Source: CAWCWN01 sp963799245 (GTDB lineage Bacteria; Chloroflexota; Ktedonobacteria; Ktedonobacterales; Ktedonobacteraceae). Taken from it: a stretch of 64,000 bases of DNA. The stretch lies in NCBI GenBank assembly GCA_963799245.1, contig CAWCWN010000003.1, forward strand, positions 744,001-808,000. Direction: 5' to 3'. This document shows, piece by piece, positions 8,607 through 18,233 of this stretch (position 1 is the stretch's first letter; each line of letters opens with the position of its first letter). The notes under the pieces are model-generated. The model ran no database searches. It saw only the letters and a list, made by a program, of their open reading frames with translations, and was not told where the DNA came from. The translations under genes were made by a program, and so were the position numbers.

Positions 8607-10124
8607 TTACGTCGCAGTGTCCTCCTGCAGGTACGCAGAGATGTTAGCCAGGTCGTTGAACACCGGGAGGATACCAGTGAATGGTATGACGGCGTTATTG
8701 ATCGCCAGATCGAAGATGTCGAACTGACCTGGTTTCACCTCCAGGTAGCCCCCCAGAGCCTCACCCAGGAATAAACGATTGTTGAACGTATCGTAGACTG
8801 CAGCCGTGCCGGGTTTGGCGAAGACCTTGCTCCTGGCCGGACAGTTGCTACAAATCCCGGAAAGGTTGCCATGCTCGCCGAGGATGGGCAGCATCTGGCG
8901 GAATCTGGCGAATTCGGGTCGTCCGAGCCAGTAGCGCAGTAGGTCGGTTACAGTCTGCGTGGTGAAGCGGTCGTTGGGACCCCCATGACCATCCGTGAGC
9001 ACGACCTGGGTGCGGTCGACGTGCGCCCTGGCGAGGAAGGAGGCGATCACCGGAAAGCCATCGTTGCAATTCGTACTGCCAGCCTTAGCCGCCATCAGGC
9101 ACAGCATCAGATCTGCGCCCAAGTTGGAGCTGATCTTCAAGATCAGCTTCGTGTACTCACTGAACGGCGGCGATACATACGCGGCCACACGCGGGTCGCC
9201 CTGATAGCTGCTGGTGGTGGGAAGCTTGCCGACCGGATTGGGGCCGGTCGCAGTGGCGCTCACGGAGACCCCGGCGCGGCCCAACGCCTCAATCAGTGCG
9301 GTGCGTGCAAAAGCCGAGGGATCGGGGATATCACCGACACGCACTTGCTGGCCTGCATCGGCGGCGATCGTGCCGCTGACCAGGATACGACCATCTGGGA
9401 ACGGCTGGACCGCCAGGGCGGTCGGTTGCCCGGCGGCGACGGTCTTGACCTGTACGTCGAGATGGAAAGGGGCCACCTGAGGGCGCCAGGTCACCGAGCC
9501 TGGACCTGCGCCGACCTGGCCGGGTGTGACCACGATATCGAACAGGTTGTCATTAATAATCATCGGGTTCGTCCTGGGATCGAGGTCCGGGTCGGGCTGG
9601 AAGAGGCGGTCGTCGATGACGACATCACCGTTCACATGAGTGATGCCGGATGCGCGTACTTGCTGCGCAAGCTGGTTCAGCCCCGCCAGCGGATTTTCTG
9701 GCGTGAGCGTCACCCCCTGCACAAAGTCACTCGCATCGCCATGATCGAGATCGGTGAAATCCACGGTGCCATCGGGCCTGGTGCGCCCCCCCATGGTGAG
9801 ATCGCCCTGGGCTACCAGCACGAGGGTGCCGCTGAGCGAGCCGCCGCTCGTTTGCCCAAGCGAGTAGAGCGGCGTGGTAAAACGATGGTCAAAGCCGAGA
9901 TCATCGAGTGCCGAGGAGACACTGAAGAGCTTCGTCGTCGATCCTTGGACGAAGAGGCGCTGTGCCGGAGCCAACGATTGTACGATGCGGCCAGTTGCTG
10001 GATTGATCTCAAGCAGACCCCATTCGCCGTACCGATAGGGTGAGGAGTTCATGATCTTCACGATCCTGGGATCGAGTCCTCCCTGCGTCTTCTCAGCGTT
10101 CGCAGTAAAGGGTGCCGCTGCCAT
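8607..10124 (-). CDS. D-alanyl-D-alanine carboxypeptidase/endopeptidase (peptidase S13, PBP4-like), signal peptide lost
   Basis: The S13 family removes or cross-cleaves D-Ala in peptidoglycan. The three active-site motifs are present: STTKLFS (SxxK, about residue 64), SSNLGAD (SxN, about residue 320) and KPGTA in the KTG position (about residue 435), with the usual large insert between the first and second motif. Family members have an export signal. Here ATG 10124 begins MAAAPFTANAEKTQ, which looks like the end of a signal peptide, and the DNA just upstream (from 10181) is the end of an IS1-like element. The enzyme fold is whole but it probably stays in the cytoplasm or is not expressed. Confidence 0.8.
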   Translation of the reverse strand: MAAAPFTANAEKTQGGLDPRIVKIMNSSPYRYGEWGLLEINPATGRIVQSLAPAQRLFVQGSTTKLFSVSSALDDLGFDHRFTTPLYSLGQTSGGSLSGTLVLVAQGDLTMGGRTRPDGTVDFTDLDHGDASDFVQGVTLTPENPLAGLNQLAQQVRASGITHVNGDVVIDDRLFQPDPDLDPRTNPMIINDNLFDIVVTPGQVGAGPGSVTWRPQVAPFHLDVQVKTVAAGQPTALAVQPFPDGRILVSGTIAADAGQQVRVGDIPDPSAFARTALIEALGRAGVSVSATATGPNPVGKLPTTSSYQGDPRVAAYVSPPFSEYTKLILKISSNLGADLMLCLMAAKAGSTNCNDGFPVIASFLARAHVDRTQVVLTDGHGGPNDRFTTQTVTDLLRYWLGRPEFARFRQMLPILGEHGNLSGICSNCPARSKVFAKPGTAAVYDTFNNRLFLGEALGGYLEVKPGQFDIFDLAINNAVIPFTGILPVFNDLANISAYLQEDTAT

Positions 10125-10180
10125 GTTGGCAGTTATACACCACTGTAAACACGATCGAGTGAAATATTCTATTCCTGAAG

Positions 10181-10495
10181 AAAGTTGGTGGCACAACGTT
10201 ACCGGCAGCGAACTGAAGCCGATAGCAGCGGGAAAAACCAACCGGCGCTGGACAGTGCGGGAAGTGCTGTGCCATCCCCTGCCGGCGGTGCCATGCTTCA
10301 CAAGGTGAGCGTGAAAGAAGTGAGAAGACACCCCGTGAAATGGCAGGAGGCGGCTTGGTGAAGGTGAAAGCAGGTACAGGCGTGTGGACCGGCAGGATAA
10401 AGTACCCTCCTGTACAGTCGAATGAGGAGAAAACCAGCTCGAAATGCGCTCGCAGGGGGCTCATCGAATTATCCACCATCAAGAGAGGCAGTACC
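10181..10495 (+). mobile_element. Right-end remnant of the IS1-like GGTACT element
   Basis: Matches the last 300 bases of the copies at 28935-33234 and 53250-54251 (GTTGGTGGCACAACG ..., GAATTATCCACCATC near the end) and finishes with the inverted end GGCAGTACC. It retains only the tail of the transposase gene. It sits directly on the 5' side of the S13 peptidase gene. Confidence 0.75.
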
Positions 10496-10511
10496 GGAGG
10501 AAAACAATACA

Positions 10512-10542
10512 CGAATTATCCACCATATCCAAAAGCTGTACC
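10512..10542. repeat. Isolated extra end of the IS1-like element
   Basis: GAATTATCCACCATATCC followed by GCTGTACC is a second right terminal repeat only about 40 bases after the one ending at 10495. It points to repeated insertion at, or deletion between, two element ends. Confidence 0.6.
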
Positions 10543-10910
10543 GAGGACTTCGTGAGAGCAGAAGCACATTTTGTGATCTCTTGGTGATGTTGGTGAGATA
10601 GCATATATGTATAAGATGCATATATGTGAATTTGAATGGTTCCTGCTCCCGGAGATGGAGAAAGGCGTCCTCTGAACACTCATGGCTCAGACAGAGTAAC
10701 GAGTGTTCAAATGCATGCTGTTGGCCGCTCAACCTTGCAGGTTTCTCCCAGGCGGATTTGCCATGGGGTACGTGTGAGAGGGAGCGGCCCGGGACGCTTG
10801 AAACTCGCAGCGATCAGGAAGTGAGCATCCCTTGTGACGTCCGGTGGACCGCTACTCAGTTCCGACGACCTCCATGTGATAATAGGAACAAGGAGAAAGA
10901 GGCAACTAAA
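10543..10910. other. Upstream region of phaC
   Basis: The frame of phaC is open upstream but gives no family sequence. A direct-plus-inverted TATATGTATAAGATGCATATATG stretch (about 10603-10626) is AT-rich and could hold a promoter. Nothing else is recognised. Confidence 0.3.
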
Positions 10911-12770
10911 ATGAAAGAGGCAACTAAAATGAAAGACTTGCTCTCTCGGGAACCACAGGTTCTACCATCCGGGAGCAAGGCCGCTGACACGGCCCTGAAT
11001 GGTTCTCTGGCTCCTCCAGTGGCGCGGGTTCTCACGCGAGCCGTACAGCACTCTCAAGAAGATCCCTGGATCACCCTCATCGAACGGCTCTGGGAGGTCA
11101 ATCCCGCCAGCGAGTTTCTGCCGGTGAATGTCGGCGAGATTCTTAGTGTCTTCCAGCAAGTGTGGCTTGATATCCTTCGCCATCCGACACGCCTGGTGGC
11201 TCTGTCTAGCGACTTCGTTCAGAGGTCTGCGCAGTTCATGGTCACAGACACGCTCAAGTTCTGGGGGCTTGACCGGGAGAGCAAACCGGTCATCGAGCCG
11301 GAGAAAGGGGATAGACGCTTCAGCGCTCCGGATTGGCAGCAGAACGTCGTCTTTGACATGCTCAAGCAGTACTACTTGCTCGTCGCCACGACCTGGCTCA
11401 AGTCCGTGTCCGGTATTGCCGCCCTTGATGACAGAGAACGTCAGAGGTTGACCTTTGTCCTGCGCCAATTCATAGATGCGATCAGTCCTACCAACTTTGC
11501 CTTCACTAACCCGCAGGTCATCCATGAGACTATCGCTACCGGTGGGCAAAACCTGGTGAGGGGGATGCAGCATCTCTTACGAGACGTCGCTGCAGGGGGG
11601 ATTCAGATGACCGACACCCATGCCTTCACCGTTGGCAAAGACCTGGCGATCACGCCGGGACAGGTCGTCTACCGCAACCAGTTGATCGAATTGATCCAGT
11701 ATACTCCCACGACCCAGCAAGTCTACTCCATCCCCATCCTGCACATTCCGCCTTGGGTGAATAAATACTACATTCTGGACCTGCGGCCACAGAACAGCCT
11801 GGTCAAGTTCCTGGTGGATCAGGGCTTCACCGTCTTTCTGATCAGCTGGAAGAACCCTGATGCCTCGATGGCGGATATCACCTTCGATGATTATGTGACC
11901 CTGGGTCCCTTAGCCGCGCTGGATGTCGTCAAACACATTACCGGTTCGCCTACGGTCAATACGGCTAGCTACTGCATCGGCGGGCAGATGATGGCGACGG
12001 TGCTGCCCTACCTGGCCGCCACAGGCGATGAAGAGACTATCCATTCGGCCAGCTTTGTGGTCACCCTGGCCGATACGCAGGCCATGATCAATGATCTGCT
12101 GGCCCTCATGGATGAACCTACTATGCGCTTTGCCGAGCGGTATATGAAGGCGCAAGGCTACCTGGATAGCCGCTCGATGGGGCTGATGTTCAATTTTCTG
12201 CGTGCCAACGACCTGGTCTGGAGCAATGTGATCAACAACTACTTGCTGGGCAAAGAGCCACCGGCTTTCGATGTGCTCTTCTGGAACGTGGATGGGACAC
12301 GCGTCACGGCAAAATCGCATGAGTTCTTCATGCGTCAACTCTGTCTGGAGAACAAACTCGTCAAGCATGGTGAACTCGTCATCAAGGGAGTGCCCATCGA
12401 TCTACGCAGCATGCGGCAGGACGTGTACGCTATGGGGGCCCGGCAGGATCATATCGTGCCCTGGCAGGCCGCCTGGCGTATGACGCAACTGGTGGGGGGC
12501 TCGGCGCACTTTGTGCTGGCTGGCAGTGGACACGTGGCCGGCGTTGTAGCTGATCCAAAGACGGCCAGGGGGTATTGGACCAATACGAAGCCTGGGCAGA
12601 GTGCCGACGAATGGTTGGAGGGAGCGACGTTCCACGAGGGGAGTTGGTGGTTCGATTGGGTCGAGTGGTTAAAGATGCGCTCCGGTGAGAAGGTTGCGCC
12701 GCCCTTGATGGGGAGCCAGACCTATCCGCCACTGATAGCGGCACCGGGAACCTATGTGCTGGCGAAGTGA
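10911..12770 (+). CDS. phaC: Poly(3-hydroxyalkanoate) synthase (class I-like PhaC)
   Basis: About 619 residues from ATG 10911. An 18-base unit (10896-10913 and 10914-10931) is tandemly repeated so that a second in-frame start exists at 10929, each with GAGG eight bases upstream. The N-terminal PhaC domain is followed by an alpha/beta-hydrolase core. The lipase-like box is SYCIGGQ (catalytic Cys, about residue 347), the Asp is in GARQDHIVPW (about residue 508) and the His in GSGHVAG (about residue 537). It polymerises hydroxyacyl-CoA into storage granules. The stop overlaps the start of the ackA fragment (GTGA), as in a coupled operon. Confidence 0.92.
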   Translation: MKEATKMKDLLSREPQVLPSGSKAADTALNGSLAPPVARVLTRAVQHSQEDPWITLIERLWEVNPASEFLPVNVGEILSVFQQVWLDILRHPTRLVALSSDFVQRSAQFMVTDTLKFWGLDRESKPVIEPEKGDRRFSAPDWQQNVVFDMLKQYYLLVATTWLKSVSGIAALDDRERQRLTFVLRQFIDAISPTNFAFTNPQVIHETIATGGQNLVRGMQHLLRDVAAGGIQMTDTHAFTVGKDLAITPGQVVYRNQLIELIQYTPTTQQVYSIPILHIPPWVNKYYILDLRPQNSLVKFLVDQGFTVFLISWKNPDASMADITFDDYVTLGPLAALDVVKHITGSPTVNTASYCIGGQMMATVLPYLAATGDEETIHSASFVVTLADTQAMINDLLALMDEPTMRFAERYMKAQGYLDSRSMGLMFNFLRANDLVWSNVINNYLLGKEPPAFDVLFWNVDGTRVTAKSHEFFMRQLCLENKLVKHGELVIKGVPIDLRSMRQDVYAMGARQDHIVPWQAAWRMTQLVGGSAHFVLAGSGHVAGVVADPKTARGYWTNTKPGQSADEWLEGATFHEGSWWFDWVEWLKMRSGEKVAPPLMGSQTYPPLIAAPGTYVLAK

Positions 12771-13453
12771 TAACCGACCAGCATGCTGGTGAATACAACG
12801 CCTCGGTCCTTCCCGCTTACGCGGGTGCCAGCGCCGATGGGCGTGTCGTCGTGGCCCACCTGGGTGGCGGAGCCAGCATGTGTGCCCTGCGAGGCCGTCA
12901 CAGTGTTGCAGCCACGACAGGCTTTACTGCCCTTGATGGCCTGCCGATCGGCACACGCTGTGGTGCGCTTGATCCTGGCGTTGTCCTCTACCTGTTGAGC
13001 GAGCAGAAGATGGATATCGCCGGCGTGACCGACCTGCTCTATCACCGCTCGGGGCTGCTTGGTGTCTCGGGGGAGAGCAGCGAGATGCTGGAACTTTTGG
13101 CAAGCGCCTCTCCGCATGCGCGTGAGGCCATCGACCTGTTCGTGTATCGCATCAGGCGAGAACCGGGATCGCTGGCAGCCGTCTTAGGAGGCCTGGATGT
13201 GCTGGTCTTTACGGGCGGTATCGGGGAGCACGCCGCTCCCATTCGAGCAGAGGTCTGCCGGGTTGCCCAGTGGCTGGGGGTGCGGCTGAACGCGGAAGCC
13301 AACCACACAGGTGGACCAAAGATCAGTGCCGCCGACAGCGCCGTGGCGGTGTGGGTGATCCCGACAGATGAAGATCTGATGATCGCGCGCCATACCTACA
13401 CCATTGTCAGTGCGGCCGAGATGAACAACATGTGTGAGCTACCAGGGTGCTGA
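12767..13453 (+). pseudogene. ackA: Acetate kinase, C-terminal half only
   Basis: After GTG 12767 the frame joins ackA at about family residue 190: VVVAHLGGGASMC, TTGFTALDGLPIGTRCGAL, then DVLVFTGGIGEHA and a full C-terminus. The N-terminal domain with the nucleotide/acetate site is missing, so it cannot be a working kinase. The second ackA copy (20491-22677, minus strand) keeps the opposite part. The piece is joined straight to phaC, whereas a maoC-pta gene lies between the two in the other locus. Confidence 0.85.
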
Positions 13454-13649
13454 CAGTTTGGCTCGACGTATCGCGAAGCATGCAAGGTAATTGGCAGGCT
13501 CACTCTGCAAGAGAATGCACCCGTGGTGACATGATCGCTCTTTCGCCGGTTGCATCAGATGTGGGCCAAAGTGCACAGGTCAATTGGCTGCGGCTCCACC
13601 CTCTGGGCCGCTTCGGCAAGCGGCGCAAGCGCCGGAGCCACACGGCTGG

Positions 13650-14050
13650 CTACCGCCCGCTCCTCGGGTCAGCCGCGCCATGGTCCCGCTCGGTCTCAGT
13701 GCTGTAGTCAGCGCTGAAGGCCCGCAGGCGCTCGGCATATTCCCGCAGCCAGTCCTCGCCCAACCGATGGACTGTTCCTTCAGGGTATTGCCCGTCGGGG
13801 CCGCGCTGGCCCGCAGGGCGCCCTGTGAGGAGTTCGATACCTTCGTCGATACTGCGCACCGCCCAGACGTGGAACTGGCCGGCTCGCACGGCGTCGATCA
13901 CCTCCTCGTCCAGCATCAGGTTCGGCACATTCGCCGCCGGGATGAGGATGCCCTGTTCGCCTGTCAGCCCCTTGGCCTTGCAGACAGCGAAGAAGCCCTC
14001 GATCTTGGGCGTAGGGAGTTCACAGAGAGAATCCCAGGACCAGCTAGCTT
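13650..14050 (-). pseudogene. C-terminal fragment of a Lon-family protease
   Basis: Minus strand reads PTPKIEGFFAVCKAKGLTG, EQGILIPAANVPNLML, then VRSIDEGIELLTGRPAG. This is the end of the proteolytic domain of Lon-like AAA proteases, including the lysine of the Ser-Lys dyad region. The ATPase part and the catalytic serine are missing. The upstream side runs into IS256 debris. Confidence 0.75.
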
Positions 14051-14173
14051 CCTGAAGTTTGTCCAAAGTATGCCCTCAAGCCTGGATAAGTCTCTTCGGC
14101 TCCCATGTCTCAAAGAGGCGATCTCTGAGCGCCTCCCGCAAAAAGCATACCGCATTCCCTGTGTAGATATCAA

Positions 14174-14533
14174 GGCATAAAATGTCAGCAAATGCTCTTC
14201 ATCTACGATCAAGCTGCGCATGGCTGCTGGATAGCGCTGGCTGTATTTGGCTTTGAAGGCCGCCAGATGCAGGAGGGCCTCCTCTTGCTTCTCCTGCTTC
14301 CAGATGCCCGTCAGTTCGGTGGTTACCTCCTGTTGCTCTCGTTTGGGAATGGCGTTCATCACATGGCGTTGCTTGTGCACCAGACAGCGTTGACGCAGGG
14401 GTGTTGGCAAGAGGTCAGCAACAGCTGCAAGCAGTCCCTCATGCCCATCGGTCACGATCAGATCGATAACTTTTCCCACTTTAGGGGTACTCGTGCCGCT
14501 GACAAACAGTTGGGTCAGGGCTTCGGCCAGCAA
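14174..14533 (-). pseudogene. IS256 (Mutator) family transposase fragment
   Basis: Minus-strand residues include LIVTDGHEGLLAAVADLLP, RCLVHKQRHVMNAIPKRE and RSLIVDEEHLLTFYA. They match the middle of IS256-family transposases, with the second catalytic Asp in VTDGHEG and the C-x2-H-like RCLVHKQRH. The N-terminus and the final catalytic Glu region are gone. Confidence 0.8.
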
Positions 14534-14769
14534 GATGTTCCGTTGCGCTTAGGTCAGGGCGGGGAGGACACAACGGCGTGCGATACAATACATGAGGGAC
14601 TTCTCCTTGAGTTAAGAGTGGAATGGATACCCTTATCTTATCTCTCGTGAGAAGTCTCTCCTCTCAGCAATTCACAAGCCCTGGGAATGTGGAATACAAT
14701 AAAACGTGTTGCCTTTCAGGAACACTTTAGCTTATACTGTCATAGAGGCTGCTTGAACTCATGTCACTA

Positions 14770-16068
14770 GTACATTGCGGCTGAAATAGTTCTGGAGTAA
14801 AATAGGGCCAGCAGAACAAAGGAGGACAGAGAGCATGCGTGGCCCCAAACCGGAAGCGTTGATGTTGAGTGAACAGGAACAAAGGGAGCTGGAAGCGCTG
14901 GTGCGCCGACATAGTACCCCCCAGCAAGTGGCACAGCGAGGACGAATGATCCTAGCAGCAGCAGAAGGCCAGAATAATAGCCAGATCGCCAGAGCGGTGG
15001 GCGTTAGTGTGGATACCGTTCGCAGTTGGCGGATGCGCTGGATTGGTTTGCAAGCAGTCTCGCTGGAAGAACTTGCCGTGAGCGAACGGCTCACCGATGT
15101 CCAACGCCCAGGAAGGCCTTCGGAGATCACCGCAGAGCAAACCTGCCAGATGGTTGCCCTGGCTTGCGAGCAACCGAAAGAACGTCCGATCAGCCACTGG
15201 ACGGGCCAGGAAATCGCCGACGAAGTGATGCGCCGTGGGATTGTGCCCAGCATCTCTGCACGGCATGCCGCTCGGGTGTTAAAAAAAGGGATCTCCAACC
15301 GCATCTGATCCGCTATTGGTTAACCCCTCCGGCTGATCCGCGGCGGGAAGAAACGATTGGGGAGATCTGTCAGGTCTATCGACAGGCTCCCGATCTGGCC
15401 AAACAAGGAGAACGGACCATGAGTACGGATGAACTGACCGGTGTCCAGGCACTGGAGCGCAAGCAGCCGGGATTGCCGCTGGCGCCTGGAAAAGTGGAGC
15501 GACGTGAGTTTGAGTATATTCGCCATGGCACACGCGCCTTCATTGTCAGTCGAGATGTGGTGACAGGAAAGGTGGTGGCTCCACATGCTGGACCCACGAG
15601 GACCGAGGCAGATTTCCTGGCCCATGTCCAGGCGGTGGTGGCCACTGATCCTAAGGCGACCCGTTGGCATGTTGTCTGTGACAATCTCAACATCCATCAG
15701 TCCGAAACGCTGGTCCGCTTCGTCGCAGAGCGCAGTGGCATTGATGCGGATTTGGGCGTCAAAGGCGAAAGCGGGATTCTTGCCTCCATGACCAGTCGCG
15801 CAGCATTTTTGAGTGATCCCACGCATCAAATCGTGTTCCATTACACGCCAAAGCACAGCTCCTGGCTCAACCAAATTGAAATCTGGCTCAGTATTCTGGT
15901 CCGCAAGTTACTCAAGCGTGGCTCTTTCACGAGTGTCGAGCAGTTACAAGCCAAGGTCTTGGCCTTCATCGAGTATTACAATCACACGATGGCCAAGCCG
16001 TTCAAATGGACCTATCAGGGAAAGGCTTTGAGGGCTTAAACTATGGAACTATTTACGCCTCAGTGTAC
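14770..16068 (+). mobile_element. IS630-family insertion sequence, complete
   Basis: 1299 bp between TA dinucleotides at 14768-14769 and 16069-16070, the expected IS630 target duplication. The ends are inverted repeats: left GTACATTGCGGCTGAAATAG, right (inverted) GTACACTGAGGCGTAAATAG. It carries one transposase in two frames. It stands immediately upstream of the AI-2E transporter gene and may have removed that gene's promoter. Confidence 0.88.
14835..16039 (+). CDS. IS630-family transposase expressed by -1 frameshift
   Basis: The first frame (14835-15308) is a helix-turn-helix domain ([19 protein letters not shown]). At 15281-15287 the run TTA-AAA-AAA-GGG allows a -1 slip, after which the second frame continues [13 protein letters not shown] and the DDE catalytic domain: [16 protein letters not shown] (first Asp), [13 protein letters not shown] (second Asp) and [13 protein letters not shown] (Glu). 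All three acidic residues and a full C-terminus are kept, so this element may still be active. Confidence 0.88.
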
Positions 16069-16086
16069 TAGCTAAATATTTCCATC

Positions 16087-17268
16087 TTGGATTATTCAAA
16101 TAGGTCATCATCTTTGAGTCAGTCCAGTAAACCACAAATTGAGGGTTCTTCTCGTTACATCTTACCGAGGCGACTCGTCAATGCCTTGACCGTCCTTGCC
16201 TGGGTTGCGATAGCTGGCGTCATTTTCTGGGCGTTTGGTCGCATCTCTGAAGCCTTGATATTACTCAGCTTCGCTGCACTTGTTGCTTATGTCATTTACC
16301 CTCTTGTGAAATTGTTGGAACGACTAATGCCGCGCTTTCTGGCAATCATCCTCGTCTATATCCTTATCTTAGGCGTTTTATGTAGCCTGCTCTATATTTT
16401 TGTCGTCTTAACTATAGCTCAAATCAACGCACTCATCGCATTCTTCAAAACACTCGTTCCTCCGCCAGGGCAGTCCAGTCCTCTACAACCTATCATCGAT
16501 CTACTCAATAAATTAGGCATAACGAAAGATGTAATTCTTAAGTCCATCCAGCAAACCATCAACCAACTGAAAGAAGTCGTTAATGATATTGTGCCACTGC
16601 TGACCAATTTTTTTACTATTCTCATTAACCTGGTGCTGGTTGCAACGCTCAGCATCTATTTTCTCATTGATGGTGAAAGGGTGTCAGGTTGGTTACATAA
16701 AAAAACGCCATTGCTATACCGTCGACACATCAGCTTTCTCGTCGACACAGTAGCAAGGGCTGTGGGTGGATACATTCGTGGTACCATTACTCTTAATGTG
16801 CTCTTTGGAGCTTCGGTGGGCCTCGGTGTCGGCCTGCTTGGAGTGCCATATGCTCTCTTACTGGCAATGCTCACGTTTTTCCTGGGATTCATCCCTGTAG
16901 TGGGTGGTTATTTTATCGCTGCACTTTGTATTCTGTTTGCCCTTCCGCAGGGGTGGCTCATAACATTAATCGTGGCGATCTTCATCACCCTCCTGCAGGG
17001 AATAGTTATAGGACCGATATTGGGACCACGTATCGTCGGTAAAGCCGTTGGACTCCATCCTATCGTCGCTATGGTTGCTATCATTGCTGGGAGTGAACTT
17101 TTTGGTCTCCTGGGTGCCGTTTTTGCCATTCCCCTTGCCGGTGTAATACAGACCATATTCATGGCTCTCTGGTCCGGCTGGCAGCAGATCCAGCCTGAGC
17201 AGTTCCTGCTTGAGGACGACGTTGTTCAGCAGCTCGATAGTGGTACTCCCCCTCTTGATGGTGGATAA
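16087..17268 (+). CDS. AI-2E family (PerM-like) membrane transporter
   Basis: 393 residues with about eight membrane helices and the family's long amphipathic segment between helices 3 and 4 (about residues 120-190). Conserved stretches include ATLSIYFLIDGERV, FIPVVGGYFIA, and GIVIGPILGPRIVGKAVGLHP. Family members export small molecules; substrate here is unknown. The start is uncertain: TTG 16087 is the first in-frame start after the IS630 end. The last eight codons (GTPPLDGG, stop) come from the end of the IS1-like element at 17242, so the native C-terminal tail is lost but the membrane domain is complete. Confidence 0.85.
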   Translation: MDYSNRSSSLSQSSKPQIEGSSRYILPRRLVNALTVLAWVAIAGVIFWAFGRISEALILLSFAALVAYVIYPLVKLLERLMPRFLAIILVYILILGVLCSLLYIFVVLTIAQINALIAFFKTLVPPPGQSSPLQPIIDLLNKLGITKDVILKSIQQTINQLKEVVNDIVPLLTNFFTILINLVLVATLSIYFLIDGERVSGWLHKKTPLLYRRHISFLVDTVARAVGGYIRGTITLNVLFGASVGLGVGLLGVPYALLLAMLTFFLGFIPVVGGYFIAALCILFALPQGWLITLIVAIFITLLQGIVIGPILGPRIVGKAVGLHPIVAMVAIIAGSELFGLLGAVFAIPLAGVIQTIFMALWSGWQQIQPEQFLLEDDVVQQLDSGTPPLDGG

Positions 17269-18025
17269 TTCAATCCTCTCTCCTAGCCGCTTGACAGTCC
17301 TTTCGACTCTCTTTATTCCTCCTTATTAAGGAAGCATCCCTTCTCTCAATTTCAAGCGACGAGGATCCTTATGACGCTGCATGTGTGCTTGCTCCTGCTC
17401 TTGTTCGTCCTCATTCTCACTTTAGCGCGGCTGTGTTCCTTTTGCTGGTCCCATCATGGTCCTGCCCAGTCGGCAGCTGCAGCCAGACAGATCCCGCTCC
17501 AACTTCTCCTCAAGCCACGCTCTCCACGCGATTGCCCTGCCTGTCGCCTCGCCTCCGCCTGTGCGCCCCTGGCGCGAGGTCAAAAGCCGCCGGGGAGCAC
17601 CAAAACGGATGAACACCCAGGGCTTCGGCATCACAGACGCTCACGTTCATGCGCCTCTTTGGGGATGGCGCGCATGGCCATGCTGAGCGGATCCAGACCT
17701 TTCGCTCTCAGGCCTGCCACACCACGTTTAGTGCTCGGCGTGACACCCCCCTGTACCGTCTGAAAACTCCCTCCCACCAGGTCGCAGTGGTGTTGACTGC
17801 CCTTGCCGAAGGGCTGGATCCTTCCGCCGCCGAGCGGGTCTTCGGCCACCGGCAAGCGACCATCACCGCCTGGCTGTCCCACGCTGGCGAGCACGCTCAG
17901 ACCTTGCACAAGCGCTTGGATCTCGCCATCTCCGGCCCCCGCACCTCCAGCTGGCTGGCCATCGACCCTTGCACAAAGATTCTTCCCGTCCTCCAGCTTG
18001 GGCCTCGCACGCAAAACGTGGCGCA
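17242..18025 (+). mobile_element. Left part of an IS1-like GGTACT element, truncated
   Basis: Starts GGTACTCCCCCTCTTGATGG and GTGGATAATTC, followed by the family leader (CGCTTGACAG, TTTCAAGCGACGAGGATCC). The right half is absent. It ends inside a dienelactone-hydrolase-like gene (18026-18172). Confidence 0.8.
17371..18025 (+). pseudogene. IS1-like transposase, frameshifted and truncated
   Basis: The N-terminus (MTLHVCLLLLLFVLIL) is a hydrophobic helix seen in all copies of this element. After several frame changes the zinc-ribbon remnant, RIQTFRSQACHTTFSAR and WLAIDPCTKILPVLQLG (first catalytic Asp) can be read. The later Asp and Glu motifs are missing. Not functional. Confidence 0.8.
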
Positions 18026-18172
18026 GTTGTTTCTGGGGCTGAAGCGGCTGCTGCCACTGCCATGAGCGAAGACCACTACACCCTGGGTGTGTTCAGGCAG
18101 AGCAAGCGCTCCTTCAAGCCGGACGGCATCGGCTGGTATCCGGACGAGCTTCTCAGGCTGAGGTGTGCCCAT
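18026..18172 (-). pseudogene. N-terminal fragment of a dienelactone hydrolase/alpha-beta hydrolase
   Basis: From ATG 18172 (AAGGAGAG upstream) the minus strand reads VRIPADAVRLEGALALPEH and VVVFAHGSGSSRFSPRN, the start of the DLH-type hydrolases that in related bacteria are often linked or fused to phosphoribosyltransferases. The IS1-like remnant has removed everything after residue 48, including the catalytic triad. Confidence 0.75.
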
Positions 18173-18233
18173 CGTTCTCTCTCCTTCCCTCATGATGGCT
18201 CTTCGTGTTCATTCTTCATGCTCAGGTGAACTC

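Noticed and set aside
8985..10043. 352-codon plus-strand frame
   Set aside because: Antisense shadow of the S13 peptidase, whose three active-site motifs are on the minus strand.
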